Shown here piece by piece: positions 47,101 to 59,600 of a DNA stretch of 64,000 nucleotides (positions within the stretch are counted from its first letter, which is position 1; each line of letters begins with the position of its first letter). A program made the position numbers and the translations under genes. This DNA is from Tetradesmus obliquus (Eukaryota > Chlorophyta > Chlorophyceae > Sphaeropleales > Scenedesmaceae). The notes under the pieces were generated by a model that was not told the DNA's origin, searched no databases, and saw only the letters and a program-made list of their open reading frames with translations. The stretch lies in assembly GCA_030272155.1 (NCBI GenBank), contig CP126191.1:1572501-1636500 (forward strand), in the 5' to 3' direction.

Positions 47101-49657
47101 GCTGCTGCTGCACTGCCAGCTGCTGTCGCGAGCTTGGCTTCTAGTGCTGCCCGCTCGCGCTCCGCCTCTGCACGCTTCAGCGCGAGTTGCTCCTGCACGG
47201 CAGCACGGTGGATTTGTGAGTATGTTATACTTTGAGTAGCTATGGTTACACAGACGTACAGGCAGCAGCATGCAACACAGGTAAGGTGACTGCTCAACCA
47301 AACATTTGTCAATCCACACATTTCAGGTGCACTTCGAAAGACAGATCAGCTTGATGTTGAAGAGGGCCAGCCTCCAAGAGATATACCTGTAGCAACACAT
47401 GCTGCACCAGTGCAGCTGCAAAACAACGAACACCAGACAGACCGCCGCACATACCTGTATGGCTGCCTCGCGCAGCATGCAACACAGGTAGGGTGGCTGC
47501 TGAACCCAACATCCGCCAATGCATGCCGCAACAGCACAGCTGTGCACAAGACAGCGCGCAAAAAAGAAACTGCCGCACGCACCTGTATGGCTGCCCCACG
47601 CACGCACCAGTGCAGCTGTGCAGGAAAAAGAGCGCAAAAAACTTCCTGCCGCAAAAAAACATTTTGCCGTACCTGTATGGCTGCCTCGCGCTCGCGCCGC
47701 TCCCGCAGCTCCTGCTGCTTTGCGTCCAGCAGCTGCTGCGGCACGCCGCTCTCGTTGCTGCTGGCGCTGGCCAGCATGGACCACAGCTCCTGCAGCAGCA
47801 GCGGCAGCAGCAGCAGCATGATGCTCAGCCATATATAGCATTGCAGGTGAGAAGAAGGCCGTCACTAATATGCACACGCTTACCAGTTGGACAAAGGAGA
47901 CGACATACACGGGCAGCCTACTTAAAACCTGGTCTTACAACACACTGTGGATGGCAATGCACTGCATCACACCACGAGCATCACATTGACAAGCAATCCC
48001 AGCAGCAGCCCGAAACTCACAGTACGTGCCAACCAACCGCCATCTAGACATGCTCAGGCACCTGCATTGTCAGCACCCCCAAGCCCTAAACCATAACCCC
48101 TGGATCATCCAAACCCTTGAAACCCCACCTTCATGAAGAGGCTGGTGTTCTTTTCCAGGAATGGCAGCAGCTCCACATGCATCTCCTTGGGGCCGGTGCG
48201 CTGTATGAGGGCAGCAGCAGCAGCAGCAGCAGCAGCAGCGCAGTTTAAGCAACACAGCAGCAGCAGCAGCGGGCAAGCTCAACGCCGCCGCCAGTTTCCA
48301 GGGTCGCTTACAACTCCTGCAAAGACAGCAGGGTGGCAGTGCCGATAGCGCGAGGTGAGATGTGCTTTGTGCTTGAAAGACAGAGCAAACAGTTGGCTGG
48401 CACAGCTGTGGTGTTGGCTCGTGATGGGTGCAGCGCCAACCCTCAACATGCTCTGCCGTGTACGCGCAACATCGCGCGCGGTACCGGGCAGGTATCAGTG
48501 CAGCAACTTGCTAGGCAGGCATGGTGGTTGAGGTGCAAGCAGCCCCAGTGCACACTGTACCCAGCATGCAAAATTACAAAGAGCACAGCACTTGGACAAA
48601 GTGTGACAGGCAACATAACTTTGGCTGAAGGTTGCCGGGCAGCAGTGCAGGGGTGTGGCCCTCACCTGGTCGATGAGGTGGTTGTGGATCATGGAGATCA
48701 GCACCTGCGGCAGCGGCAGCAGCAGCAGCGGCAGCAGCAGCAGCGGGCAGCATAGACACGCAGTGCGCATGACTCGGCGGCAAGACATGCATGGCATGCA
48801 CGAGTTGCATTGACAGTGTGTGAACACGCCAGGGGTGCTGGCAGCACAGGCCCAGACATGCCACTCTGACCAAGCTAGTCAACAAGCATGACGAGCCTGC
48901 GGTGTCAGTGAGCATATGCTCGACGGACTTAATGCATCTTTGAGCCAGCATTGTTTGCACAACCTGCAGTATTCAAACTCCTCATGCTTTGCACCCCCTC
49001 GATCCATCTGCCCAGCAGCTCAGTGCACGTGCCTTTCGCACCATAAGCAGCAGCAGACTGAAGCTGAGCACACCAAACATGCAAGAAAAAAAGTTAACAC
49101 CATCACGCCCCGCACCTCCTCCTCAATGCCCAGCAGCTCGGTCACGCGCTTGGCACCACCAGCAGCAGCAACACAGAGCTGGGCACACCCAATGTAACAG
49201 AGAAAGTAACACCCCTTATGACGCACCTCCTCCTCGATGCCCAGCAGCTCTGTCACGCGCTTGGCCACCCACTCCTTCATGACCGTCCAGTTGACCTGCG
49301 GCAACAGCAGCGGTCTGGATCAGCAGCAGCGGCCTAGATCAGCACACAGCGCCAGCAACGGGGGTCTAGATCAGCACACAGCAGTTGATGGATGATCACC
49401 CGGAACCAGCAGCAACGAGTTCATGATTGCTGCCTCGCTCTGAGCATCACACAGCCCAAGAGCACAGCAGCAGGCCGCCCCTGATTGCTGTGCTTGGTAT
49501 GCATTGCGTCCAAGTGTATTACCGCAAGCATTTATATTCAGGTTTTGATTGAAGTTTGTACAAGTCAATTCATACTCCAAATACTCCGCTCGCGCTGCCC
49601 CACCTTGTCCCTATCCACTGGCAAGTCCAGCTCTGCAGGGAACTTCATCTTCTTCAT
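44197..49657 (-). CDS. SRRM1: SRRM1/SRm160-like splicing co-activator (PWI domain, SR-rich tail)
   Basis: Exons, phases consistent: 49657-49604, 49295-49227, 48704-48666, 48200-48129, 47789-47673, 47192-46708, 46502-46443, 45526-45386, 45095-45003, 44644-44197 (525 residues from this ATG). The N-terminal 120 residues form a PWI domain: KFPAELDLPVDRDKVNWTVM, KEWVAKRVTELLGIEEE, VLISMIHNHLIDQ, MHVELLPFLEKNTSLFMK, then LWSMLASASSNESGVPQQLL. The PWI fold binds nucleic acid. In animals and plants the protein links spliceosome and exon-junction complex. The tail is RS/RE-rich (RRSRSRERGGKLRRGSRSRS), then KEKKAKKDKKHKKDKK and an acidic Ala-rich end. The start is uncertain: the frame is open to about 49710 (FFGNASKSKAAMKK), where the usual GFFRGTS lead is missing, so an upstream exon is likely. 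Shorter than human SRRM1. One intron holds a hAT MITE. Confidence 0.88.
44655..44715 (-). repeat. Short TCAAACTTGG-type tandem repeat before acceptor
   Basis: Six imperfect 10-base units (sense strand TCAAACTTGG, TCAAACCTGG, TCAAACTCAG and similar) end ~10 bases before the acceptor of the last SRRM1 exon (44644). This is the same repeat family as at 5113-5169, but opposite in sense orientation. Confidence 0.8.
45654..46169. mobile_element. hAT-type MITE (non-autonomous DNA transposon)
   Basis: A 516-bp element begins and ends with the inverted repeat TAGGGATGTGC, and the inverted similarity continues into GGAC and GTATAAT. It is flanked by a perfect 8-bp target-site duplication, GTTATGCC, at 45646-45653 and 46170-46177. 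TAGGG-type termini and an 8-bp duplication are hallmarks of the hAT superfamily. The interior is AT-rich, full of TATAC/GTATA steps, and has no transposase. It lies in the SRRM1 intron between exons 46502-46443 and 45526-45386, so it is spliced out. The perfect target duplication suggests a fairly recent insertion. Confidence 0.93.
47380..47700 (-). repeat. Four tandem copies of an SRRM1 exon end
   Basis: The real exon ends at 47673 (sense GAGGCAGCCATACAG|gtacgg). Copies of GCAGCCATACAG plus a GT edge lie near 47585 and 47455, and a weaker one near 47382. Shared intron text includes CACCAGTGCAGCTG and a GCAAAAAA stretch. Spacings are about 90-130 bp. Confidence 0.85.
49116..49295 (-). repeat. 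Ghost copy of SRRM1 PWI exon end, in frame
   Basis: The last ~40 bases of exon 49295-49227 (encoding AKRVTELLGIEEE) recur at 49116-49155, each followed by a GTGCG donor-like edge. The spacing is 111 bp (37 codons). The frame is open through both copies, so the second donor could give a longer PWI domain with a repeated segment. Confidence 0.88.
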
Positions 49658-51153
49658 AGCAGCCTTGCTCTTGCTGGCGTTGCCAAAGAACACCAGCAGC
49701 AGCACCACGGCAGCAATTGTTCATCAGCTTGCATGTTGGCTGGACCCAAGGCAGTGACGGCCGTCACCGCATAGCAGTAGCTGCTGCTATGGACGGTTCT
49801 ACTGCACTCCAGCACCGCTGCAGCACACACAGATGGCTTGCCGGCACAGCTTAGATGTATGTTAGCACACAGAGCCCAAGTAACACATGCTTACTTGCTA
49901 AACCTGACATCTTGAGCAGCAGAGACGCCCCTGAAGCCTCCTACTCCAGCCATGCTGCTGTACTTGCTGCTGCTTCTACTGCTACTGCTGCACGGCTAGA
50001 AGCACTGTGCAGCGGCAGGCTGCCTGCCGCCGTGTCCGACGTAAGTATCGCTGTTGATGGTAACCCTTTGACTGTGCAGCAATCCCAGCAGTGTGCCGAA
50101 GACACGCAGCTGCTGATCCACTGCCAATCGCCCCAAGTCGAAAGGTACCAACGTGATCTGACACCGAAATGTGGAAAACCGAAAAGGTGCCCCTAACTAA
50201 GCAACTTCAGACCCTCCGCACATGAAGGGGCCTCCCTCGCCAGGTGAGAGTGAGCTTCACTGTTTGAGCGGAATGACAGGTGTTGTTCAAGTGTGTGCGC
50301 TCGCAACGCACCCATTGCACTCGGAAGCATTTAGGCGGTCTGGATCCGCGATCACAGAAGCGTTCAAAAGCAAAAGGGCTTTTCCGAATGGCAGCAGCCA
50401 CCAACAGTATGCAGTGCACAGCTTTGCACTGCAGAAACTAGTGTGATTGATCAAAACTATATAAATAGCGATGTGCGAATCGCACTGTTGATGGGGTTAC
50501 ACCATTACCCTTGACCATCACTAGCAGTGCTGTTGTTGAACAGCAGTAGCAGCAGAGTGCCAACCAACTCCTGCCATCACCTTGGGCTGCAAGTCTTACC
50601 TCTTGATCTCTGTTGCGCTGTGTAGCTCTTGAAGCTACTTTTGTGAACAGCAAAGCGAGCCTGTGGCTGTGAGCAACTGTGATTCTGCCTGGTGAGTTCT
50701 GTCACTGCTATGCACCATGTGGCACTGGATCAGCAGTTGCTAGGCACGATCTGTTGATACTGTTAGTATTAGATATAGTATGTTATGTATCTGGCTTCTG
50801 AGTACTCAAACGGTGGGTGCAACACCCAGCTGCTGCTTGGAGAATTTGGGCGCTGCCGCTGCATGCCCCATAGCAAGCCCTGATGCAGTGCGCCGTGCAT
50901 ATGCTGTGTTCTGTGCACATGTCTGCCACCGTCAGTAGCTGCACAGCACCAGCTGTAGTTAAAAGCAAAGGCTTTTGAATAGCTGCACGTCATCATCACC
51001 TCCTGTGGCCTGTTTTGGGAATCATGCGCGTATGTATGAGCAGCATGCTGCGCTGCATGCACACACACAGTCAAGCATGCACCCTGTGCTGCATACCTAC
51101 AGGTAGCCAACCAGCAGCAGCAGCGGCTGTCCTGCAAGCAGTTTCCTGCAAGC
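49658..51153. other. Divergent intergenic region between SRRM1 and SAP-RRM genes
   Basis: It must hold the missing 5' exon(s) of SRRM1 and the promoter of the rightward SAP-RRM gene. A possible tiny SRRM1 first exon lies at 49909 (ATGTCAGGTTTAGCA followed by agtaagc on the - strand), but its phase does not fit the next exon as drawn. No other gene is seen. Confidence 0.4.
50458..50468. promoter_or_regulatory. TATA-box-like element
   Basis: TATATAAATAG lies about 690 bases upstream of the SAP-RRM start codon (51154). If it drives that gene, transcription would begin near 50490 and the long leader would probably contain an intron; several CAG acceptors lie between 51090 and 51150. Direction is uncertain. 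Confidence 0.4.
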
Positions 51154-51548
51154 ATGGACGGCAGCGGCGACCCGGGCAGGCCCTATGCGGAGATGACAGT
51201 GCCGCAGCTGAAGCAGGAGCTGCAGGCACGCGGCATCGATGCCAAGGTGGGCGGGCAGGGCAGCACAACCCTCAGCTATGACAGATGTGCGCAGCATGCT
51301 GTGTGTATGTTTGGAGTGGGGAGCAGGGGCATCGACGCCAAGGTGCGCGGGGGCGGCATGCGCACAGCGCTGAGGCGATTACCGCATGATGGCAGATACC
51401 TGTGTGACATATTTGTGTTGGGTGTGGGGGTGGGGAGGGGGGGGGGGGGGGGAGGGCGTCGACGCCAACGTGGGCGGGCGGCGCCGACAGCAGCTGCATC
51501 AGGCACTGCTTGGCGCAATGCAGTGTGGCAGATGTCTGCAAGTTGTAG

Positions 51549-51613
<65 letters not shown>

Positions 51614-51940
51614 GGGGGGGGGGGGGGGGGGGGGCGGCCAGGGGCAGCGACGCCAAGGTGGGCGGGCAACGTGGGCAGAGGACTTTCACAGTGCACCATG
51701 GCAGATACCTGCAACATGTAGTGTTTGTGTATGTGTGTTTTGGGGGCCGCCAGGGGCATTGACAGCATAGAGCACAGGCGGTGCTCGCCACACACCAGCA
51801 CAACGCATCTGCGATACGATGTGTGCATGATGTCTGCTGCTGCTGCCCCCGCTGCTGCTGCTGCAGGGCCGCAAGGCTGATCTCATTGCGCGCCTGGAAG
51901 CAGATGACGAGGAGTTTGCAAAGGAGCTGCAGCGGCAGGC

Positions 51941-51971
<31 letters not shown>

Positions 51972-52011
51972 GGCGCTGACACTGCTGCAGATGGTGGCGA
52001 TGGTGATACAG

Positions 52012-52048
<37 letters not shown>

Positions 52049-52690
52049 GGATGATGCAGATGCAGATGCGGAAATGGAAGAGGGTGATGCGGGAGGGCTG
52101 CTGCTGGAAGAAGATGAGCAGCAGCAGCAGCAGCAGCAGCAGGCGGAGGGGCAGGAGGGCTCTGGCAGTGAAGGCGTTGGGCTGTATGATGAGATGGATG
52201 CAGATGCAGCTGCAGATGATGGTGGTGGTGGTGGTGGTGGTGGGGGTGCAGAAGAGCAGTCTGCAGAGTATGGCGCAGATGCTGCTGCTGATGATGATGC
52301 ACAGGTAGTGGATGATGATGCGCAGCAGCAGCAGGGGGAGGGAGGTGGGGAGGTTGAGGAGGAGCTGCTGCTGGAGGAGGACGAGGACCCTGAGCAGCAG
52401 CAGCAGCAGCAGCACGATGCAGATGGTGATGATGCAGGGGAGCAGCTGCTGCTGGAGGAAGAAGATGAGCAGCAGCAGCAGCATGATGATGAGCAGCAGC
52501 AGCAGCAGCAGGCTGATCAGGAAGAGGAGGAGGGCGACTTTCTGGACTTTGGTGATGGGGAGGATGCGGGGGAGCATGATGAGGAGGGGGCTGAAGAAGA
52601 ATACCAGTATCAGTGTAATGAGGGCGATGATTATGCTGAGGGTGATGGTGATGGGGATGGTGATGGGGTGGCAGCAGCAGGCAGTGAGGG

Positions 52691-52731
<41 letters not shown>

Positions 52732-52788
52732 GTTCAGAAGAGGAGGATGAGCTTGGGAAGCTGCTAGATGAGGAGGAAGAGGAGGAAG

Positions 52789-52832
<44 letters not shown>

Positions 52833-53724
52833 AAGAAGGAGAAGGTAGTGGCGCCAGCACAACAGCAAGCACAGAAGCAGCAGGCAGCGGCTGGCGCAAA
52901 GCCTGCTGCTGCAGGCGGTGCTGCTGCACAGGCAGCACAGCAGAAAGTCAAGGTAGGAGGAGGCAGGCTGCAGGGTATGACGTGACCACTGCTGCTGGTT
53001 CAGTCTTGACTGTGCTTTTTGCTGCGCATACTTCCGTGACAGGCAGGACACCCTGCACACAGATGCAGCCGTCACTTCTGCTCATACATCAAACACCTGC
53101 CCAGTACTGCTCAGCTTGCTGTGGCTCAGCCTCCCTGCCTGCCCACCTTCTGTTGCTGCTGCTGCTGCTGCTGGGTTGCCTCAGGCGCCTGCGCCCCCTG
53201 CCGGCGCCCCGCCGCAGCCCCCCAGTCAGGAGTGGGAGGCGATGCAGCTGCCGCAGCACTGGGTGCCGCAGCCCATACTACGGGTGAGGCCCGGGCCTGA
53301 ATTGCCTGCTTTTCTGCAATTTAATTGATGTTTATCCACACATACATAAGTATGTTGTTGTGGCCTGAGAGGTGGTGCATGTCTGCCAATCTGCAGTCGA
53401 ATCATTGTGCTACGAGTATGGTTGTTAGCTCATGCCCCAGCAAAGCATCGGGTTGTTGGTTGTGGCCCGGCCCGGACATCGACACAGCATGCACACCAGG
53501 GCAGCAGCACCCGCAGTCACTTGCCGCAGCTGCAGGTGTGCGCTTGTCTCTGTGTCTCCAACGTTTGCGCTGTGCACTGCGTGCTGACAGAAATTGCCCT
53601 CAAAACACAGCTTCCACCCAGGCGCACATCCCACCACGCTTGCCAGCATTGTGGCCAGCTGACAACCAGCATCCAGCCACTCAACGGGCACTCAAAGTCT
53701 GCTATCCCTGCCGCTGCCGCTGCC

Positions 53725-53757
<33 letters not shown>

Positions 53758-54785
53758 TGTCCAACATCTCCGCAGGCGTCACCCCAGAGGAGCTGCGGCA
53801 GCTGCTCACAGGCCCAGGGGGGCTGCAAGTAGACAGGCTGGACATGGCTCCACAGCAGCTGCCCGGCAATAACACCGGCAAGCAGCAGCAGCAGCAGCGG
53901 CTGCAGGTGGCGTATGTGCGGCTGCCAGCCACCACGAGGCCCTGGGCTGCTGCTGCTGCTGCTGCTGCTTCCAGTGCAGCTGCGAGTGGCGCTGCTGCTG
54001 CTGGCGCTGTTTCAGATGATGCTGGAGCGAAGGAGGAAGCTGCGGGCAAGGATGCTGCTGCTGATGCGGCATCAGCTGGCAATGGTGATGCAGCAGCAGC
54101 AGCACTGACAGCTGCACTCGCAGCAGCAGCAGCAGTACCTCCTGCTGATGACAAGGAGCAGCCAGCAGCAGCAGCAGCAGCAGCTGGTGGCAGCAGCAGC
54201 CAGGATGCTGGGCAGCTCACTGCAAGGCAGCGGCGCCAGAAGCGGCGGCGGCTGATCGCTGCGACTGGTGCTTCTTCTGGGTATGACATTCTAGGTGTGG
54301 CTCGGACAGTGGTGGTGACGCTGGCTGGCAAGCGGCTGGCGCTGCAGGGGCGGCCGCTCATGTTTGAGGCAGTCATGGAGCAGGTGGGTTGTGGGGTTAT
54401 GGCTGTGATGTTTATTGATGATGGGTTGGTGCTGGATGCATCTTGCAGCTGCAGGGGCGGCCGCTCGTGTTTGAGGATGTCATGGAGCACGTGGGTTCGT
54501 GGGTGAGGGTTTTGTTACTGGTTTGGAGTGTGTTGGTGTGGTGGATGCATCCCGCAGCTGCAGGGACGGCCACTCATGTTTGAGGCTGGTGATGGACGCA
54601 TGTGTGATGTGGCGGCTGATGGGGCATCTCACTGCTATGCCCAACCTTTGCTGCACATGGTAATGGGTGTTATGGCAAGCATCTGACAGCATGCACCGTT
54701 GGGCCTTGAACTATGCTGCTGTGGACAGCAAACGTGTAGCTTTGAGGTACCCCACCCTGGTCGTCAGCCTCACGCGTCCAATGCA

Positions 54786-54840
<55 letters not shown>

Positions 54841-55358
54841 AGGTGACGCTGTTCATCAGCGGCGTGCTGTGTGACGACGCGGCGCTGCGGGCACTGCTGG
54901 AGCCGTGTGGGCAGCTGGTGCGCGCCTTCGTGGTCACCAACCCACAGGTGAGGTGGCAGCATGACTTTGCTATGTTTCTGCAACAGTTTCACCAGTATTA
55001 TGATCCATGCTGCCACAGAGCAGCTGTGCGCGCCTTCGTGGTGACCAATCCCTGGTGAGGCCGGCCTCACGGCCACTTCTTTCATGTGTGAGAGCCTGGT
55101 GTGAGGCGTGTAGTGATTGGCTGTCACTGCTCAACATGGCGTATGCCTCCCTGTCTCGCATCATCTGTCACAACCATGTGCTGTGCGTGCCTGCGCTTTG
55201 CCGCGTCCCTGCCCACCTCGTACAACATTTTTTTCTGATAATCAAGTCCCTTGCGTTGTTGTGTTGCTGCAGGGCGGCAGCAAGCACTACGCGTTTGCGG
55301 AGTTTGCGCTGCCTGAGGGGGCCCTGGCAGCGCTGCGCGCCATCAACCGCAGCCCCAG

Positions 55359-55391
<33 letters not shown>

Positions 55392-56351
55392 CCAGGCTGG
55401 GGGGCTGAAGCGGTGGGGCGGCTAGGCAGCTGCTTGCTGCTGGGGTTCTCAGCTACAGGCTACAGTTGCTTGTTTGTGGCTCGGCAGTGCTTGCATGTGG
55501 CTGAGTAATGGTTTTTGTTTCTAGTTCAGGTCAGCCGAACATTGCTGCGTAGAGTCGCTTGTTACATGGTGAAGCGCAAGAAAAGGAATGGCCTTGTGTC
55601 TGTCACCAACGCACAGCAGCACTGCTTGCTAGTGTGCTATACGGCTCTGAACGCTGCCCCTGAAAGTCACCTCTGCATTTGCTGCTGCTCTGCAGGCCTG
55701 CCAGCAGCGGTGCACTGGCTCCCAACGCTGCTGCTGGGTCAGCAGCAGCAGCAGCAGCAGCAGCGGATTCGAATGACCAGGCCAGCAAGAGGCTGAAGCA
55801 GGGAGATGGCACAGCAGTGCCCAAGCAGCAGCAGCAGGCACGCAAGCCTGCTGCAGCCAAGAAGCAGCAGCAGCAGGCAGCGAAAGAGGCCAAGCAGCAG
55901 CAGCAGGGGGATGGAAACAGCAGCGATGAAGATGTGCTTGCAGGGCTCGTGACAGAGGATGAGGAGGATGAAGCTCGCACTGTGACTTCTGGTGTGAAGT
56001 CTGAGGAGGCTGCAGGCTCAGACGACGAACTTCAGCGCGAGGAAGTTACTGTGAAGTCTGAGGAGGACCAGGAACTTCCTGATGTGAAGTCGGAAGATGC
56101 TGACCATGACATGCAGCAGCAGGACGACGAAGAGAAGGAGGCAGCAGCAGGCAGCCGGGGTGGTGTGAAGCGCAGGCGCAGCAGCGAAGGCAGCGATGTG
56201 AAAGAAGAGGAGGAAGAGCAAGACGAGCAGCAGCAGCAGCAGCACGTCGGGGAGGAAGCAGCAGCAGCAGCAGCAGCAGCAGGTGGTGTGGACAAGGCGC
56301 AGCAGCTGCAGGATGCTGCAGCGGCCCTGGCGGTAAGCTGCCGCTGCTCTG

Positions 56352-56387
<36 letters not shown>

Positions 56388-56571
56388 CTGCTGCTTTTTG
56401 CTGCTGCGTTTTGCTGCTGCTGACGCTTGGAACCAATGTTGTGCGTGATGTTCTGCTCGTGAATCTGTCTGCCTGCATGTGCATCTACGGGGCTGCATTC
56501 CAGCCCTGCATGCCCTCCCACCCCTGCTGCAGTCACTGCACCCCACTCACTAATCGCTGACACAATGCATG

Positions 56572-56602
<31 letters not shown>

Positions 56603-59600
56603 CCTCACCATGCAGGCGCAGCGCTGGAAGGCCAGCTACTCCTTCCCCCGCTGCGCCAGGGACCTCTTTGCTACAGCGCTGCAGCTGGTGGGTGTGCCTG
56701 GCAGCTGCCGCAGCGAGGCGGCGCTGCGCTCGGCACTGGGCAGATACGGCGCGGTTGCAACCGCACAGGTGCGTCACGCGCTGTGCTTTGTGCATTTGGA
56801 GGTTTGCGGCGTGTTGTCTTCTTCTAGTGCTCGTGGATGTGATTTGCTGTAGTTAGCGCTGCTGCTGCTGGCAAGCTGCATGCTTTTTTGGATGGCAAGG
56901 TGGGGCAGCGCTGCAGCTGGTGGGGGTGCCTGGCAGCTGCCGCAGCGAGGCGGCGCTGCGCAGCGCACTCGGCAGATACGGCACGGTTGCCAGCGCGCAG
57001 GTGCGCCACGTCCTGTCTTGTGTGCAGTCAGACAGCTATTCTGTGCCGTGTGCTGCTGTTGAGCGCTGCATGTGTGCCCTCCACTTGCGAGGTGCACAAG
57101 CTGTGACTGTTGCCGATAGCCATCCACCTGACGCATGCTGTGTCTCCTTCCCTTGTTTATGTCCTCTTCCCACCTGACGCATGCTGTGTCTCCTTCCCGT
57201 GTTTATGTCCTCTTCCCACCTGACGCATGCTGTGTCTCCTTTCCGTGTTTCTGTCCTCTTCCCACCTGACACATGCTGTGTCTCCTTCCAGGTTGGTGCG
57301 GCTGAAGCGTGTGCGCGTTGCTGGTCCAAACCCACAGTAAAGTTCCTATAGGATTTTGTTGTCATCAGTCAAAACTGACCCGAGCTGTTCCTCTGTCCCT
57401 GTTCTTTCAACCTGTTGCAGGTGCCGGTGCAGCATGCGTTCCTGCTGGTGTGTTGACTTGGTTTGTGCTTTGCTGAGAGCTGACCAATGCTGTGCCTGTG
57501 TCCCTATTCGGTTCGTTTTTTGCAGGTGCCGCAGCAGCGTGCGCGCATTGCTGGCCCAGAGGCTACGGTGTATTCGGTGTGTTGTGTTGTGGCAGTTGGT
57601 GGGGCTGCGTGGGCCTGCTGCTGCTGCCTACGTGTTATTGTCATCAGTCAAACCTGACCAATGCTGTGCCTCTGTCCCTTTCATTCACCCTTTTGCAGGT
57701 GCCGCAGCAGCGTGCGCGCATTGCTGGCCCAGAGGCCACTGTGGAGTTCCAGAACAGCGGCTCGGCTGATGCAGCATACAGGGCCCTGCTGGGCCTGCCA
57801 CCCAAGCAGCAACAGCAGCAGCAGCGTGCAGCAGCAGCAGGTGGTGCTGCTGCTGCTGCTGCTGACGCTGAAGGAGGCAATGCAGAGACTGCAGCAAACG
57901 TTGCAACAACAAACGTGAATGGCCAGGCAAGCAGCAGTGATGAGCTGTGCCTGATCACCAAGCACACGGGGTATGTCTTTGTGTCTGCTGCAGACCCAGC
58001 AGCAGCATACGGCGGCATGCCAGGTCAGCCGCTGTGTGTGGCGGGGCTTGGGGTTGTATTCCTAAACCCTTCCAGGGAGGCTGAAAAGCGCCAAGCCCTG
58101 CTGCGAGGAGCAGCAGCAGCAGCAGCAGGCCCGGCAGCAGCAGGGCAAGCAGCAGCAGCAGGCGGCATGCGACCCGGCATCCTGCCTGTCCCTGCGCCGC
58201 CGGCCAGGCCGCCGCCGCCCGGTACGGGTGGGGTTCTGCAGCGGGGCGGTTTAGGTGGTGGTCCAGGGTTTGGGGTTCAGGGCCCAGCAGGGTTTGGCGG
58301 CAGGGGCGGCCCGCCAGGAGGGCCAGGGTTTATGCCTGGCGGCAGGGGCGGCCCGGCTGGTGGGCCAGGCATGATGGGGCATGGTGGGGGCTTGAACCCT
58401 GCGATGGGGCGTGGTTCAGGCCGTGGTGGGCCAGGGTTTAACCCTGCAATGGCAGGTGGACCAGGGTTTAACCCGATGGCAGCGATGGCTGGGATGATGG
58501 GCCCCGGTGGCCCTGCCGGCTCCCGGCAGCAGCAAATGGCCGCTGCTGCTCAAATGCAGCAGATGCAACTGATGATGATGCAGCAGATGGCGCTGATGCA
58601 GCAGCAGCAGATGGCTGCTGCAGCAGCAGCACAGAAGCAGCAGCAGCTGCCGGGCGCTGCTGCTGCTGGGGCTGGGGCCAGGGCTGGTCAACCTTCGCAG
58701 GGTTTACCTAAACCTCCGGGTGTTATGCCAGGTCAGCAGCAGCAGCAGGGTTCAGGCAGGCCCAGGGCCCCTGCCCCTCCCCCAGGACCTCCCCCAAGGG
58801 GCCAGCAGCAGCCAGGCGGTATGCCAGGTCAGCAGCAGCAGCAGGGGATGCAAGGCGTGCAGAGGGCTGTGCAGAAGCCTCAGCAGCAGCAGCAGCGACA
58901 GCAGCAGCAAGGTATGGGCATGCAGGGCCAGCAGGGCATGCCTGGTGCAGGGATGCAGATGGCAGCTGGTGGCAGGGCTGCAGCTGGGATGCTGGGGCGT
59001 CAGCAGCAGCAGCAGCAGCAGCAGCCAAAGGCTGCAAAGCAGCAGCAGCAGCAGGGCTCGGCTAGGATGCAGGGGCAGATGCGTGGCAGTGACCAGGGTG
59101 AGGGTTTTGCGGCAGCAGGGTTTGGCACCAGCCCACAGCAGCAGCAGCAGCAGTTGTGGCAGCAGCAGCTCATGATGGCTGGGGCAGCAGCAGCTGGTGC
59201 GAGCGCCGGGCGGCAGCAGCAGCAGGGGCAGCAAGGTAACTGGCAGCAGCAGCAGCAGCAGCCTCAAAAAATGCAGCAGCAGCCGGTGCAGCAGCAGCAG
59301 CAGCAGCTGGCAGCTTGGGATGGTGCTGCGGACTACACGCCCTGGGGTGATGAGGAAGATGTGTTTGATCTGGCTTTCAGCGGAGCACCTGACACTGCTG
59401 CTGCTGCTGCTGCTGCTGCTGGCGGCGGCATGGCTGGCGTCAACATGATGGGCGGGGCAGGTGGCGCTGCGCAGGCCATGCAGCAGCAGCGGCAGCAGCA
59501 GACTGCCAGGCAGCAGCAGCAGCAGCAGCAGCAGCCACAGAAGCAGCAGGTAAGGCAGGCGCAAGTGATGCCGGGGCGGCAGCAGCAGCAGCAGCAGGCG

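Noticed and set aside
51276-52938. Long - strand frames rich in Leu, Pro and His
   Set aside because: They are antisense shadows of the acidic, Gln-rich SAP-RRM exon and of the GT tract; there is no start context or domain.
56908-57000. Second copy of SAP-RRM exon 8 as a true mutually exclusive exon
   Set aside because: It lacks the first 20 residues of the exon and a convincing acceptor; treated as a ghost copy until transcripts show otherwise.
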